A stretch of 64,000 nucleotides of DNA, taken from assembly GCF_003418935.1 (NCBI RefSeq), contig NZ_QVMT01000001.1:1094063-1158062 (forward strand). The letters run 5' to 3'. Positions 8,624 through 17,486 of the stretch are shown here, one piece after another. Under the pieces are notes generated by a model that was not told where the DNA came from, searched no databases, and worked only from the letters and a program-made list of their open reading frames with translations. Origin of the DNA: Emticicia sp. C21 (lineage in GTDB: Bacteria; Bacteroidota; Bacteroidia; Cytophagales; Spirosomataceae). Position 1 is the first letter of the stretch, and each line of letters begins with the position of its first letter. Made by a program: the position numbers and the translations under genes.

Positions 8624-9100
8624 ATGGCTAACATCACTTTAAACATCAATAATAAGGAGTATCAACTGGATGCTGACCCACAGATGCCGCTTCTTTGGGC
8701 TATCAGAGACATGGCTGGCCTGAAAGGCACTAAATATGGTTGCGGAGTTGCCCAATGCGGTGCATGCGTAGTGCATATGGATGGCGAAGCTGTTAGGTCT
8801 TGCGTTACCCGGCTCAGTCGTGCAGAGGGCAAGAAGGTAGTAACCATTGAAGGACTCTCAGAAACCAATAATCATCCGGTGCAACAAGCCTGGCAACAGG
8901 TAGATGTGCCGCAATGCGGCTATTGCCATTCCGGGCAGATTATGTCAGCGGCGGTGTTGCTTCGGGAAAATCCGAATCCGAGTGATCAGGATATTGATGA
9001 TGCCATGGCAGGAAATATCTGCCGTTGTGGTACTTATCTGCGTATTCGTAAAGCCATTCATCTGGCGGCCGAAATGCAACAAAAAACAGCCAAAGGATAA
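8624..9100 (+). CDS. [2Fe-2S] small subunit of a xanthine dehydrogenase-family oxidoreductase (isoquinoline 1-oxidoreductase alpha type)
   Basis: 158 residues, two [2Fe-2S] domains: plant-ferredoxin type with Cys40, 45, 48, 60 ([11 protein letters not shown]...C) and the all-helical domain with Cys98, 101, 133, 135 (CGYC...CRC). This is the electron-transfer subunit that takes electrons from the molybdenum centre. It has no signal peptide of its own, so it is presumably exported with the Tat-signal large subunit encoded two genes downstream. It is first in a three-gene operon (gaps 12 and 34 bp). The start codon follows a 190-bp gap that also holds the promoter for the divergent NTF2-like gene. 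Confidence 0.95.
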   Translation: MANITLNINNKEYQLDADPQMPLLWAIRDMAGLKGTKYGCGVAQCGACVVHMDGEAVRSCVTRLSRAEGKKVVTIEGLSETNNHPVQQAWQQVDVPQCGYCHSGQIMSAAVLLRENPNPSDQDIDDAMAGNICRCGTYLRIRKAIHLAAEMQQKTAKG

Positions 9101-9112
9101 AACCCCTATGCC

Positions 9113-9760
9113 ATGAAACCACACAACACAACGAAGCCTTCCCGCTATTTTCCCACAAAGACGGTTTTTGCCTTATCTGCTATGCTATTTATTACGGCAG
9201 CAGTCGCTTCTGCTTTTAGAAATAAAGAAGAAGGCCCAGTTGGCAAAATTATCATCAATAAAGATAGTATTGAGTCAGTTAAGGCATTTGCGAGTGTCTA
9301 TAAAGTGCTGATGAGTCCGCGGTGTATGAATTGCCATCCAGCAGGAGATGTCCCACTACAAGGAGAAGACAGCCATTTGCATACGATGATGCCCAAGCGA
9401 GGCAAAGATGGCACGGGTGTATCTGCCATGAAATGTGCTAATTGCCATCAGGAAACCAATACGCCGGGGCTACACACACCGCCGGGGAATCCTAAATGGC
9501 ACTTGCCACCTGCTGATATGAAAATGGTTTTTCAGGGGAAAACGCCTCATGAACTGGCTAAGCAGTTGATAGATCCCAATCAGAATGGGCATAAGAATAT
9601 GGAGCAGTTGATTGAGCATGCCTCTGATACGTTGGTGCTTGCCGGATGGAATCCGGGTGAGGGAAGGAAACTTCCTCCTTTAAGCCACAAAGAATTTAAA
9701 AAAGCATGGATTACCTGGCTTACCAAAGGTGCATATGCACCTGCCCCTAAGCCGCAGTAA
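9113..9760 (+). CDS. Dihaem c-type cytochrome of the molybdopterin oxidoreductase operon
   Basis: 215 residues with an N-terminal signal/anchor (about 16-34, TVFALSAMLFITAAVASAF) and two haem c attachment sites, CMNCH (71-75) and CANCH (108-112). Further His and Met residues nearby (HLHTMMP, WHLPPADMKM) may be axial ligands. It sits between the iron-sulphur and molybdopterin subunit genes, so it most likely carries electrons from the enzyme to the respiratory chain in the periplasm. Bacteroidota homologues of this operon position are often labelled isoquinoline 1-oxidoreductase subunit. Substrate specificity of the complex is not known. Confidence 0.87.
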   Translation: MKPHNTTKPSRYFPTKTVFALSAMLFITAAVASAFRNKEEGPVGKIIINKDSIESVKAFASVYKVLMSPRCMNCHPAGDVPLQGEDSHLHTMMPKRGKDGTGVSAMKCANCHQETNTPGLHTPPGNPKWHLPPADMKMVFQGKTPHELAKQLIDPNQNGHKNMEQLIEHASDTLVLAGWNPGEGRKLPPLSHKEFKKAWITWLTKGAYAPAPKPQ

Positions 9761-9794
9761 TCTGCTATTTTATCCACACCCTTATCATACTAAG

Positions 9795-11942
9795 ATGTCA
9801 TTATCAAGAAGAAATTTCTTAAAAGTATCCGGGCTTACCGGAACAATGCTCGCACTGGGTTATTACTGGAAAGCCGATGCCAAAGATGCCGAAATCATCA
9901 AAGCTACTGACGCCGAAGACTTTGGCGTTGAGCTCAATGCCTGGGTGCATATCAACACCTCCGGTAAAGTAACTATTTTCAGCCATCGTGCTGAAATGGG
10001 GCAAGGAGTGTATCAGGCTATTCCACAGATTGTAGCCGAAGAACTGGAGGTAAACCTGAATGAAGTCAATGTAGTTTTTGCCAAAGGCGATAATAAAAAA
10101 TACGGTAGTCAGATAACCGGAGGTAGTTCTACCGTACGCACAGCTTATAAAAATCTATTGAATCTTGGCGCTACTGCCCGCGAAATGCTTATACAGGCCG
10201 CTGCCAACAAATGGAATGCACCGAAAACTGATTGCTATGCCGAGGGCGGGCATGTGTATCATCGTCCGTCAAAAAAGAAATTGCATTATGGAGAATTGGT
10301 TGTGGAGGCTGCCAAACTGGAAATGCCTAAAAATGTAGTACTCAAAAAACGTTCGGAATATAAGCTGATTGGAAAGCCACTACCTCGGCTGGATACCTGG
10401 ATGAAAACTAATGGTACGGCAGTATTTGGTATGGATAAGGAGATTCCGAACATGTTATATGCCGCTGTTGAGCGTAATCCACGATTGAGGGGAAAGGTGA
10501 AGAGTTTTGATGATAGTGCTACCCGGAGAATACCTGGTGTAAAAGATGTCGTGAAAGTGAAAATGGGTGTATTCAGCACTTATCGTGAGGGGGTGGCTGT
10601 GGTAGCAGATTCCACTTGGGCAGCTATGCAGGGTAAGAAAGCACTTAAAGTCGTGTGGGACGATAGTGGTTTTGAGCATTTAAGCACTGATGTCATCTAC
10701 AAACGCATGAGTGAAGCCCTGAAAACTAAAGAAGGATTATCATTCAAAAAACAGGGTGACCCGAACATTATCCTGAAATATGCGCAGAAAAAGCTTGACG
10801 TGGTTTATGAAACGCCTTACCAGTACCATGCCTGTATGGAGCCGTTGAACTGTATTGCACATTATCAGGGCGATAAACTGGAAATATGGGGACCAATACA
10901 AGCACCTGACTGGGTACAGGACTTTATCAGCAAGGAGATGAATATCCCAAGAGAAAAAGTGATTGTGAATATGACTTTTCTGGGTGGTGGCTTTGGTCGC
11001 AAAGCATTCATGGATTATCCACATGAAGCAGCCGAGATTTCGAAAGCCATTAATGCACCAGTGCAGGTAGTCTGGAGCAGAGAAGATGATGCCACACAAG
11101 GGCCCTATCGCCCGGGAATGATGTATCGGTGTGAAGGTGTGGTTAAAAACGGAGAGATTGATGCCTTTAAAGTGAGACTGGCCGGACAAAATAATGACCA
11201 TTGGCGAAGCGGCAAAAAAGGTGAACCGAATCGTAGTGCTTCTGAAGGGTTTCTGAAACCCTATTATGAGACCATCAAAAACCTGAGCATCAGCGATGTG
11301 CCTTTCGAAACACCGATTCCGACTATGTGGTGGCGGTCAGTATATGCCTCAACCAATGGTTTTGCCTATGAGAGTTTTATAGACGAATTAGCTATAGAAG
11401 CAGGCAAAGACCCAATGGAATTCAGAAGAATGTATCTGAAAGACGAACGGGTGCAAAAGCTTATCGACAAAATGGAAGAGGTATCGGGCTGGAAAAGCAG
11501 AAAGCAAAATGAGGGTTATGGAATGGCCATTACGGAATGTTTTGAAAGTACCGTTGGTCAGGTAGTAAAAGTATCCAGAAACGCAGATGGCAAAGTAAAA
11601 ATAGACCATCTATGGGCCGTGATGGACTGCGGATGGTATGTAAACCCCGATACCATTCAGGCACAGGTAGAAGGTTCTATTGTGATGGGCATCGGAGCGG
11701 CGACTATTCATCAGGTAACATTTAAAGATGGCAAGGCCGTTGATAACAATTTCAGCACCTATCAGATGCCACGCATCAATGACATTCCGCCGATTGATGT
11801 ATATGTGATGGATAATGAAGAACAAGCAGGGGGTGTGGGCGAACCGGGCTTACCGCCATTGGCTCCGGCATTAACCAATGCTATTTATGATTTAACAGGC
11901 AAGCGCATCCGTAAATTGCCATTTAATTTGGCAGAGGTGTAG
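9795..11942 (+). CDS. Molybdopterin-binding subunit, xanthine dehydrogenase family (isoquinoline 1-oxidoreductase beta type), Tat-exported
   Basis: The start at MSLSRRNFLKVSG is chosen over an in-frame Met 22 codons earlier because it puts the twin-arginine motif SRRNFLK at residues 4-10 and does not overlap the cytochrome gene. The 715-residue protein matches the single-chain beta subunit of periplasmic aldehyde/isoquinoline oxidoreductases. It has two related halves, the molybdopterin loop GGGFGRKAF, and near the C-terminus GGVGEPGLPP, whose Glu683 is the expected catalytic base. With the [2Fe-2S] subunit and cytochrome it would hydroxylate an aldehyde or N-heterocycle in the periplasm and pass electrons to haem. 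The real substrate cannot be read from sequence. Confidence 0.94.
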   Translation: MSLSRRNFLKVSGLTGTMLALGYYWKADAKDAEIIKATDAEDFGVELNAWVHINTSGKVTIFSHRAEMGQGVYQAIPQIVAEELEVNLNEVNVVFAKGDNKKYGSQITGGSSTVRTAYKNLLNLGATAREMLIQAAANKWNAPKTDCYAEGGHVYHRPSKKKLHYGELVVEAAKLEMPKNVVLKKRSEYKLIGKPLPRLDTWMKTNGTAVFGMDKEIPNMLYAAVERNPRLRGKVKSFDDSATRRIPGVKDVVKVKMGVFSTYREGVAVVADSTWAAMQGKKALKVVWDDSGFEHLSTDVIYKRMSEALKTKEGLSFKKQGDPNIILKYAQKKLDVVYETPYQYHACMEPLNCIAHYQGDKLEIWGPIQAPDWVQDFISKEMNIPREKVIVNMTFLGGGFGRKAFMDYPHEAAEISKAINAPVQVVWSREDDATQGPYRPGMMYRCEGVVKNGEIDAFKVRLAGQNNDHWRSGKKGEPNRSASEGFLKPYYETIKNLSISDVPFETPIPTMWWRSVYASTNGFAYESFIDELAIEAGKDPMEFRRMYLKDERVQKLIDKMEEVSGWKSRKQNEGYGMAITECFESTVGQVVKVSRNADGKVKIDHLWAVMDCGWYVNPDTIQAQVEGSIVMGIGAATIHQVTFKDGKAVDNNFSTYQMPRINDIPPIDVYVMDNEEQAGGVGEPGLPPLAPALTNAIYDLTGKRIRKLPFNLAEV

Positions 11943-12033
11943 CGTATCTAATCCTTTTTGGCTGACCTGTACATATAGATAAATTTTCAGACTTATCCTC
12001 GAAATATCATTCATTGAATGGCATAGATCATTG

Positions 12034-12054
12034 GAGACGCAGTTCCTGCGTCTC
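12034..12054. repeat. Perfect 9-bp-stem hairpin GAGACGCAG/CTGCGTCTC
   Basis: Arms 12034-12042 and 12046-12054 with loop TTC, followed by TAAAG. It lies 92 bp after the molybdopterin subunit gene and could end its transcript. Its GAGACG...CGTCTC ends match the repeat family seen at 39375, 60671 and 63343. Confidence 0.75.
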
Positions 12055-12076
12055 TAAAGAATGGTTTAATATTTTA

Positions 12077-12190
12077 TTTATGAATAGATTATCATACATA
12101 CTATAATCATTCATAAACTCAATAATCCCTCCCAAAGCACGTTATTCATAAGAGTCAATACTTGCGAAAGCGCTTTTATGAATAGATTAT
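12077..12190 (+). repeat. 16-bp direct repeat containing the TonB receptor start codon
   Basis: TTTATGAATAGATTAT occurs at 12077-12092 and again at 12175-12190. The second copy holds the ATG of the receptor gene (12178). The first copy has the same ATG-AAT-AGA-TTA codons but reaches a stop after eight codons. It looks like a local duplication of the translation start. Confidence 0.7.
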
Positions 12191-14571
12191 TTACTTTTTT
12201 CTTCCTCTTTGTCACCCTTACCACTTTTGCGCAGAATCGCTTCACTGTAAGTGGATACATCCGTGAAAAAGGCAGTCAGGAATTATTAATCGGGGTGAAT
12301 GTTTATCTGCCTAATTCCTCCATAGCCACCACTTCTAATACTTATGGTTTTTATTCTTTAACTATTCCGGCACAGGATTCTGTCACGCTTATTTATTCTT
12401 TTGTGGGGTATCAGCGCATTGAACGAAGAATCAGTTTACAAAAAAATCAGGAAATCAATATTGATTTAGAGCCGGCTATGCAATTGCAGGAGGTGGTAGT
12501 ATCTGCCAAAAGACAGGAGGATAAAGTCAGTGAAACGGTACAAATGAGTACGATAGACCTGCCGGTCAATCAGATAAAAAAAATTCCGGCTTTTCTCGGT
12601 GAAAAAGATGTATTGAAAGTGCTTCAATTGATGCCCGGTGTGCAGAAAGGCTCTGAAGGCCAATCAGGAATCTATGTGCGAGGTGGTGGTGCCGACCAGA
12701 ACCTGATTATTCTGGATGATGCTATTGTCTATAATGCCAACCACCTCTTTGGTTTCTTTTCCACTTTTAACGGCGATGCCCTAAAAAGCGTAGAACTTAC
12801 CAAAGGAGGTTTTCCGGCCCGTTATGGTGGTCGGTTATCGTCGGTGATAGACCTCAATATGAAAGAGGGTAATAAAGAAAAACTACATGGCGAGGGAGGC
12901 ATAGGGCTTATTTCGTCAAGGCTTACCCTCGAAGGCCCTATCAAAAAAGGTAAATCTTCCTTTCTGGTTTCTGGTCGACGAACGTATCTTGATGTGATTG
13001 CCCGACCATTCATTAAAGCCCAAGCAACTGGCGATAGCAGAGATAATGGAGGATATTATTTCTATGACCTCAATGCCAAACTGAATTATGATTTTGGCAG
13101 AAAAGATAAGGTTTATCTGAGTGGCTATTTCGGACAAGATCGTTTCTATGTCGAATCAGAAAACAGTACTGAAAGCAATGAATCGAACCTTAACTGGGGA
13201 AATATTACTGCTACAGCTCGTTGGAACCATCTGTTTAACGAGAAACTCTTTGCCAATACCTCTTTTATCCTGAGTCGCTACCAGTTTGGTATCGGTAGTT
13301 TTTTCAGAGATAAGGTGCAATCTACAGAAGATTTTACGCTGAAATACAATTCAAGAATCAACGATATTGGTATTAAAAGCGATTTTGATTATTTCCCCGA
13401 CCACAGGCATTCTATTCGCATAGGGATAGCGGCTACACGCCATCGTTTTATACCGTCAGCCATCGTTTTGAAAAGCAGCGATGCAAACTTAGACCGCGAA
13501 GCCAATCCGATTGATGTCTTGGAATCTGGCATTTATGGGGAAGACACCTGGAAAGTGACTGATAAATTCAAGATGAATCTGGGTTTGCGGTTGAGTTATT
13601 TTCTGGCGCAAAAACGCAATTACGTTCGTCCCGAACCAAGATTTTCTGCCGCTTTGAAACTGGCAGAGAATCTTTCAGCCAAAGCTTCTTATGCCGAAAT
13701 GAATCAGTTTGTACACCTGCTCTCAAACACGGGCATCGGTCTACCTACTGATTTATGGGTGCCTACCACTAAAAAAGTAGCCCCTCAAAATTCAAAACAG
13801 GTAGCCGCAGGATTAGCCAAAGATTTCCCAAATCAGGATTTAACCTTGACCGTAGAGGGTTATTATAAAGTAATGAATAATATATTGGCGTATAAAGAAG
13901 GCTCAACATTTCTGAATCTGGATGGCTTGGGTGCACAGGAAGTAAGTTGGGAAGACAATGTAACGGCGGGAAAAGGTTGGTCTTATGGTGGAGAGGTACT
14001 ATTACAAAGAAAAGTAGGGCGTTTTTCGGGTTGGGTAGGCTATACACTTTCGTGGACACAATGGCAGTTTGCTGAGCTTAATGCAGGAAAGAAATTCTTC
14101 CCAAAATATGACCGTCGACACGATATTTCTGTGGTGGGTATTTATGAATTAAGTCCTCGAATTACGCTTTCGGGTACATGGGTTTATGGTACTGGCAATG
14201 CCCTTACATTGCCTATATCAAGCTATCAGGCTTATGTAGACAGGTTTAACAGTTCAAGAAGAAATCCGACTTTTGTGGATAGAGTGCAATGGAGTAGCCA
14301 GAATGTAAATGAATATGGTGAGAAGAACTCTTTCAGAGCCGAAGCTTATCATCGCCTGGATTTTGGTATACAGTTTCATAAAAAACTCAAACGCCACGAA
14401 CGCACCTGGGAATTCAGCCTTTATAATGCCTACAATCGTAGAAATCCTTTCTTTTATGATATAGTTTCAGAAACTACTACAACCGGGACATCTACTGAAT
14501 CTAAAAATGTCTTGAAGAAGTATTCTTTATTCCCGATTGTGCCGGCTTTTTCCTACAACTTTAAATTCTGA
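12178..14571 (+). CDS. TonB-dependent receptor with N-terminal carboxypeptidase-regulatory-like domain
   Basis: 797 residues with a signal peptide to about residue 19 (TTFAQ). A CarboxypepD_reg-like beta-sandwich follows (about 24-100, VSGYIREKGSQELLIGVNVYLPN), then the plug domain (LMPGVQKGSEGQSGIYVRGGGADQNLIILDD, near 158-188) and a 22-strand-type barrel ending FPIVPAFSYNFKF. It is shorter than SusC and lacks a SusD partner. Instead a DUF4249 lipoprotein follows 7 bp after the stop, the usual arrangement for this receptor class in Bacteroidota. The imported ligand is unknown. The start codon lies in a 16-bp repeat duplicated 98 bp upstream. Confidence 0.93.
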   Translation: MNRLFTFFFLFVTLTTFAQNRFTVSGYIREKGSQELLIGVNVYLPNSSIATTSNTYGFYSLTIPAQDSVTLIYSFVGYQRIERRISLQKNQEINIDLEPAMQLQEVVVSAKRQEDKVSETVQMSTIDLPVNQIKKIPAFLGEKDVLKVLQLMPGVQKGSEGQSGIYVRGGGADQNLIILDDAIVYNANHLFGFFSTFNGDALKSVELTKGGFPARYGGRLSSVIDLNMKEGNKEKLHGEGGIGLISSRLTLEGPIKKGKSSFLVSGRRTYLDVIARPFIKAQATGDSRDNGGYYFYDLNAKLNYDFGRKDKVYLSGYFGQDRFYVESENSTESNESNLNWGNITATARWNHLFNEKLFANTSFILSRYQFGIGSFFRDKVQSTEDFTLKYNSRINDIGIKSDFDYFPDHRHSIRIGIAATRHRFIPSAIVLKSSDANLDREANPIDVLESGIYGEDTWKVTDKFKMNLGLRLSYFLAQKRNYVRPEPRFSAALKLAENLSAKASYAEMNQFVHLLSNTGIGLPTDLWVPTTKKVAPQNSKQVAAGLAKDFPNQDLTLTVEGYYKVMNNILAYKEGSTFLNLDGLGAQEVSWEDNVTAGKGWSYGGEVLLQRKVGRFSGWVGYTLSWTQWQFAELNAGKKFFPKYDRRHDISVVGIYELSPRITLSGTWVYGTGNALTLPISSYQAYVDRFNSSRRNPTFVDRVQWSSQNVNEYGEKNSFRAEAYHRLDFGIQFHKKLKRHERTWEFSLYNAYNRRNPFFYDIVSETTTTGTSTESKNVLKKYSLFPIVPAFSYNFKF

Positions 14572-14578
14572 TTCAGTC

Positions 14579-15580
14579 ATGAGATATATTATTCAAATAT
14601 TGGTTTTAGCAGGTCTGATTGGAAGTTTATCCTCATGCGAAAGTCTGATTACAACAGTTCCTGAAAGCAAGCTGCCGAAAGAGACCGAAAAAGTGGTTGT
14701 ACACGCATATATATCCCCACAAGATAGTATTATTATAGTAAAAGTGGGAATTTCTACTCCTTTGCTGGGTGTAATCAATGGCAATGAAGGTAGTTATAGT
14801 GTAGTGGGGCAGGACACAATTTTCTACGCAGGTGGCAATGTCGAAAATGCCATTGTTGTGCTGTCAAACAGCAAAAAGCAATCGGTTGAGATTCCTTATT
14901 ATAAACCTGAAATGCTTTATAAAATTGATGCTCATCAATTTCCGATTGAAGCGGGTGAAACTTATACGCTCAATGTTGAAACACCCATTGGGAAAGTGGA
15001 GGCGACCTGTACCGTACCTAAAGAAAACACGATTGCCACTAATTATAAAATCGATACGCTTACAGATAATATCAATGGTATATTCACCAAGCTTTTCAGA
15101 ATCAATTTTGACTGGAAAGACATAGCCGGGCAAGCCAATTATTATACCACCAAAACCACATTGACCACGCCCATGCGTTTGCATAGAGGTAGCAGTGAAT
15201 ATCCGCCAAACTACATTGTCAGAACCATTAAATACTATGGGTATTGGAATGAAGACAATGGGCAACAGATTTATCAGACCGACATGAGTCGAGACGGTAA
15301 GGTGATTTCTTCGCCTATTGGAATGGTGCAATTGGGTATGGATGTAGCCTATAGTAATGGAGAAAGATATAATGCCTATTTTGCCGGAGAAAAAAGTACT
15401 ATCACGCTCGAAGTGCTGAATACCGACAAAAACTACTACGATTATCACAGGGCAGTGCGAATTAATAACAGACAGGATGGCAATCCGTTTGTAGAACCTG
15501 TGCCAATACCTACCAATATCAAAAACGGTCTGGGCTGTTTTGCTGCTTCTAATAAATCAATATTGACGGTTGTTTTCTGA
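14579..15580 (+). CDS. DUF4249 lipoprotein, partner of the upstream TonB receptor
   Basis: Start at MRYIIQILVLAG, 7 bp after the receptor stop; upstream in-frame codons overlap the receptor gene and spoil the signal. The product has 333 residues, lipobox LSSC (Cys20). The mature part begins with KVVVHAYISPQDSIIIVKVGISTPLLG and VENAIVVLSN, the first beta-sandwich of DUF4249, and contains AGETYTLNVETPIGKVEATCTVP. Proteins of this family are nearly always encoded directly behind a carboxypeptidase-regulatory TonB receptor and are thought to be surface accessory proteins, but no function is established. Confidence 0.9.
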   Translation: MRYIIQILVLAGLIGSLSSCESLITTVPESKLPKETEKVVVHAYISPQDSIIIVKVGISTPLLGVINGNEGSYSVVGQDTIFYAGGNVENAIVVLSNSKKQSVEIPYYKPEMLYKIDAHQFPIEAGETYTLNVETPIGKVEATCTVPKENTIATNYKIDTLTDNINGIFTKLFRINFDWKDIAGQANYYTTKTTLTTPMRLHRGSSEYPPNYIVRTIKYYGYWNEDNGQQIYQTDMSRDGKVISSPIGMVQLGMDVAYSNGERYNAYFAGEKSTITLEVLNTDKNYYDYHRAVRINNRQDGNPFVEPVPIPTNIKNGLGCFAASNKSILTVVF

Positions 15581-15630
15581 TTTACGCTGTTTTTGACAAA
15601 CTCAGGTTTTATTTATTGCTTGTTGCTTTG

Positions 15631-15638
15631 TATCTTTG
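15631..15638 (+). promoter_or_regulatory. Candidate Bacteroidota -7 promoter element TATCTTTG
   Basis: Exact match to TAnnTTTG, 29 bp before the DUF3127 start codon, with TTG triplets 13-22 bp upstream that could act as the -33 element. Read by eye only. Confidence 0.5.
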
Positions 15639-15667
15639 CGCCCTTATTATATAATATTTTTAATCAA

Positions 15668-16060
15668 ATGGAAATCACAGGTAGAATTATACAGTTATTG
15701 CCTCTACAAACAGGTCAGGGTAAAAATGGTGTTTGGAAAAAACAGGATTTTGTTATTGAAACCGATGGACAATACCCTAAAAAAGTGTGTATCTCGGCAT
15801 GGGGAGATAAGGTAAGTGAAAATGTGCTGGTTGTAGGCAAAGAAGTAACTGTATCTTTCGATATTGAAAGCCGCGAGTTTAACGGACGTTGGTACACCGA
15901 TGTACGCGCCTGGAAAGTAGAAGAAGGTGGCGGCAGTGCTCCTGTAGAACCATATTATGCAGCGGCTGGCCAACAAAATAGTGCTCCAGCAACTAATAAA
16001 ACCACAGCCCCTGAGTTTTTGATTTCAGCTGAAGACAGCAAGGATGATTTGCCGTTTTAA
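15668..16060 (+). CDS. DUF3127 protein with an SSB-like acidic C-terminal tip
   Basis: Start at MEITGRIIQLLP, 25 codons inside a longer open frame whose N-terminus would be translated promoter DNA. The 130-residue protein has an OB-fold-like DUF3127 domain (1-85, GRIIQLLPLQTGQGKNGVWKKQ...CISAWGDKV...VSFDIESREFNGRWYTDVRAWKVE). A low-complexity linker (86-115) follows and the protein ends SAEDSKDDLPF. The acidic D-D-L-P-F ending copies the SSB C-terminal peptide that docks replication and repair proteins. A role near single-stranded DNA is plausible but is inference; the domain's function is not known. Confidence 0.88.
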   Translation: MEITGRIIQLLPLQTGQGKNGVWKKQDFVIETDGQYPKKVCISAWGDKVSENVLVVGKEVTVSFDIESREFNGRWYTDVRAWKVEEGGGSAPVEPYYAAAGQQNSAPATNKTTAPEFLISAEDSKDDLPF

Positions 16061-16143
16061 TCGGAATAAAATATTTAAGTATTTCGAGAAACACAGAGAT
16101 TTTTTGGTCTCTGTGTTTCTTTGTAATAGGTTGACAGACATTC

Positions 16144-16195
16144 AACCCTACTCCAACCCTACCCAACAATAGGGAGGGACTTAGGGAGTGGGGTT
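16144..16195. repeat. Imperfect C-rich/G-rich palindrome between DUF3127 gene and lysA
   Basis: Outer arms AACCCTACTCC and GGAGTGGGGTT pair at 10 of 11 positions, with further ACCCT/AGGG blocks inside. It may end the DUF3127 transcript. It is similar in style to 3441-3499. Confidence 0.55.
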
Positions 16196-16239
16196 TTACA
16201 CATTTTTCATTCTCAAACCGCTGTTTCACAGCAAATGCT

Positions 16240-17460
16240 ATGTTTTCTATTCAGAATTTTACAGTTGAGTCTTTAGCCAATCAGTTCGGAACACCTTTGT
16301 ATGTGTATGACGGCAATAAAATTGAGGAACAAATCGGCAAAATGCGCAAGGCATTTGCAGGTAGTAATCTCAAATTAAAATATGCCTGCAAAGCCCTTAC
16401 AAATATTAATATCATGAAACTCATGCGAAAGAATGGGGTAGATATTGACGTGGTTTCGACACAGGAAGCTCATCTGGCTATTCTGGCAGGATATGAGCCA
16501 CATCAGATTCAATATACACCAAGCGGTGTAGCCTTCTCGGAGGTGCAGGAGGCTGTAACATTAGGTTTAAGAATGAACCTTGACTCGCTACCATTATTAG
16601 AGAAATTCGGGCAAATTTATGGTAGTTCGTTGCCTATTTGCCTGCGTATTAATCCGCATATCATGGAGGGGGGTACAATCAAAATCTCAACCGGACATAA
16701 AGATTCGAAGTTTGGTATTTCGATTGAACAGGCTGATGAAATTCATGAAATCGTAAAAAAATACGGTCTTAATGTAGTAGGTCTGCATCAACATACAGGT
16801 TCAGATTTCAAGAATGCCCATGTGATTATTGATGCAGCTGAAAAGCTATTTGACTTAGCTTTCAAATACTTCCCAAATCTTGAATTTATAGACTTAGGGT
16901 CTGGATTTAAAGTAGCTTATCGCGAAGACGATCATGTAACTGATATGGAGAAACTAGGCAAAGGCGTAGTAAAAGTCTTCAACGAGTTTTGCGAGCAATA
17001 TGGTAAAGATGTACAACTATGGTTTGAGCCGGGTAAATTTCTGGTAAGTGAGTGCGGTTATCTGTTGACAAGGGCCAATGTGGTGAAACATAATCCGGGT
17101 CGTAATTTTGTGGGTGTTGATTCTGGGCTGAATCATTTGATTCGTCCGATGATGTATGATGCTTACCATGAGATCATCAATGGGTCTGATCCGGATGGTG
17201 AGGGGAAAGAGAAATATGATATTGTAGGATATATCTGCGAGACAGACACTTTGGGTAAAGACCGTACAATTCCGATAGTAAATGAGGGTGATATTATTGT
17301 GATAAAGAATGCCGGAGCCTATGGATTTTCTATGGCTTCTAACTATAATTCGCGTTTCCGCCCGGCCGAAGTCTTGATTTATAATGGTGAAGTGAAGTTG
17401 ATTCGCCAACGCGAAACGATGGAAGATATTCTGAAAAATCAGGTTGTGTTGGATATATAG
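16240..17460 (+). CDS. lysA: Diaminopimelate decarboxylase
   Basis: This 406-residue PLP enzyme makes L-lysine from meso-diaminopimelate, the last step of lysine biosynthesis. The PLP lysine is Lys51 in KYACKAL. The fold-type III barrel motifs HQHTGSDF (183-190) and DLGSGF (218-223), the substrate-binding EPGK (263-266), and the second-subunit active-site Cys333 in YICETDTLGKD are all present. Length is normal. It begins after a palindromic repeat and ends 200 bp before the acyl-CoA dehydrogenase gene, from which it is separated by an inverted repeat. Confidence 0.96.
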   Translation: MFSIQNFTVESLANQFGTPLYVYDGNKIEEQIGKMRKAFAGSNLKLKYACKALTNINIMKLMRKNGVDIDVVSTQEAHLAILAGYEPHQIQYTPSGVAFSEVQEAVTLGLRMNLDSLPLLEKFGQIYGSSLPICLRINPHIMEGGTIKISTGHKDSKFGISIEQADEIHEIVKKYGLNVVGLHQHTGSDFKNAHVIIDAAEKLFDLAFKYFPNLEFIDLGSGFKVAYREDDHVTDMEKLGKGVVKVFNEFCEQYGKDVQLWFEPGKFLVSECGYLLTRANVVKHNPGRNFVGVDSGLNHLIRPMMYDAYHEIINGSDPDGEGKEKYDIVGYICETDTLGKDRTIPIVNEGDIIVIKNAGAYGFSMASNYNSRFRPAEVLIYNGEVKLIRQRETMEDILKNQVVLDI

Positions 17461-17486
17461 ATTGGTACATCATTCTGGTATGATTT

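Noticed and set aside
10740-11201. 153-codon ORF on the minus strand
   Set aside because: Antisense to the molybdopterin subunit; no motifs and it would cross its active-site region.
14864-15448. 194-codon ORF on the minus strand
   Set aside because: Fully antisense to the DUF4249 lipoprotein gene, no recognisable protein features; the plus-strand gene has signal peptide, lipobox and family motifs.
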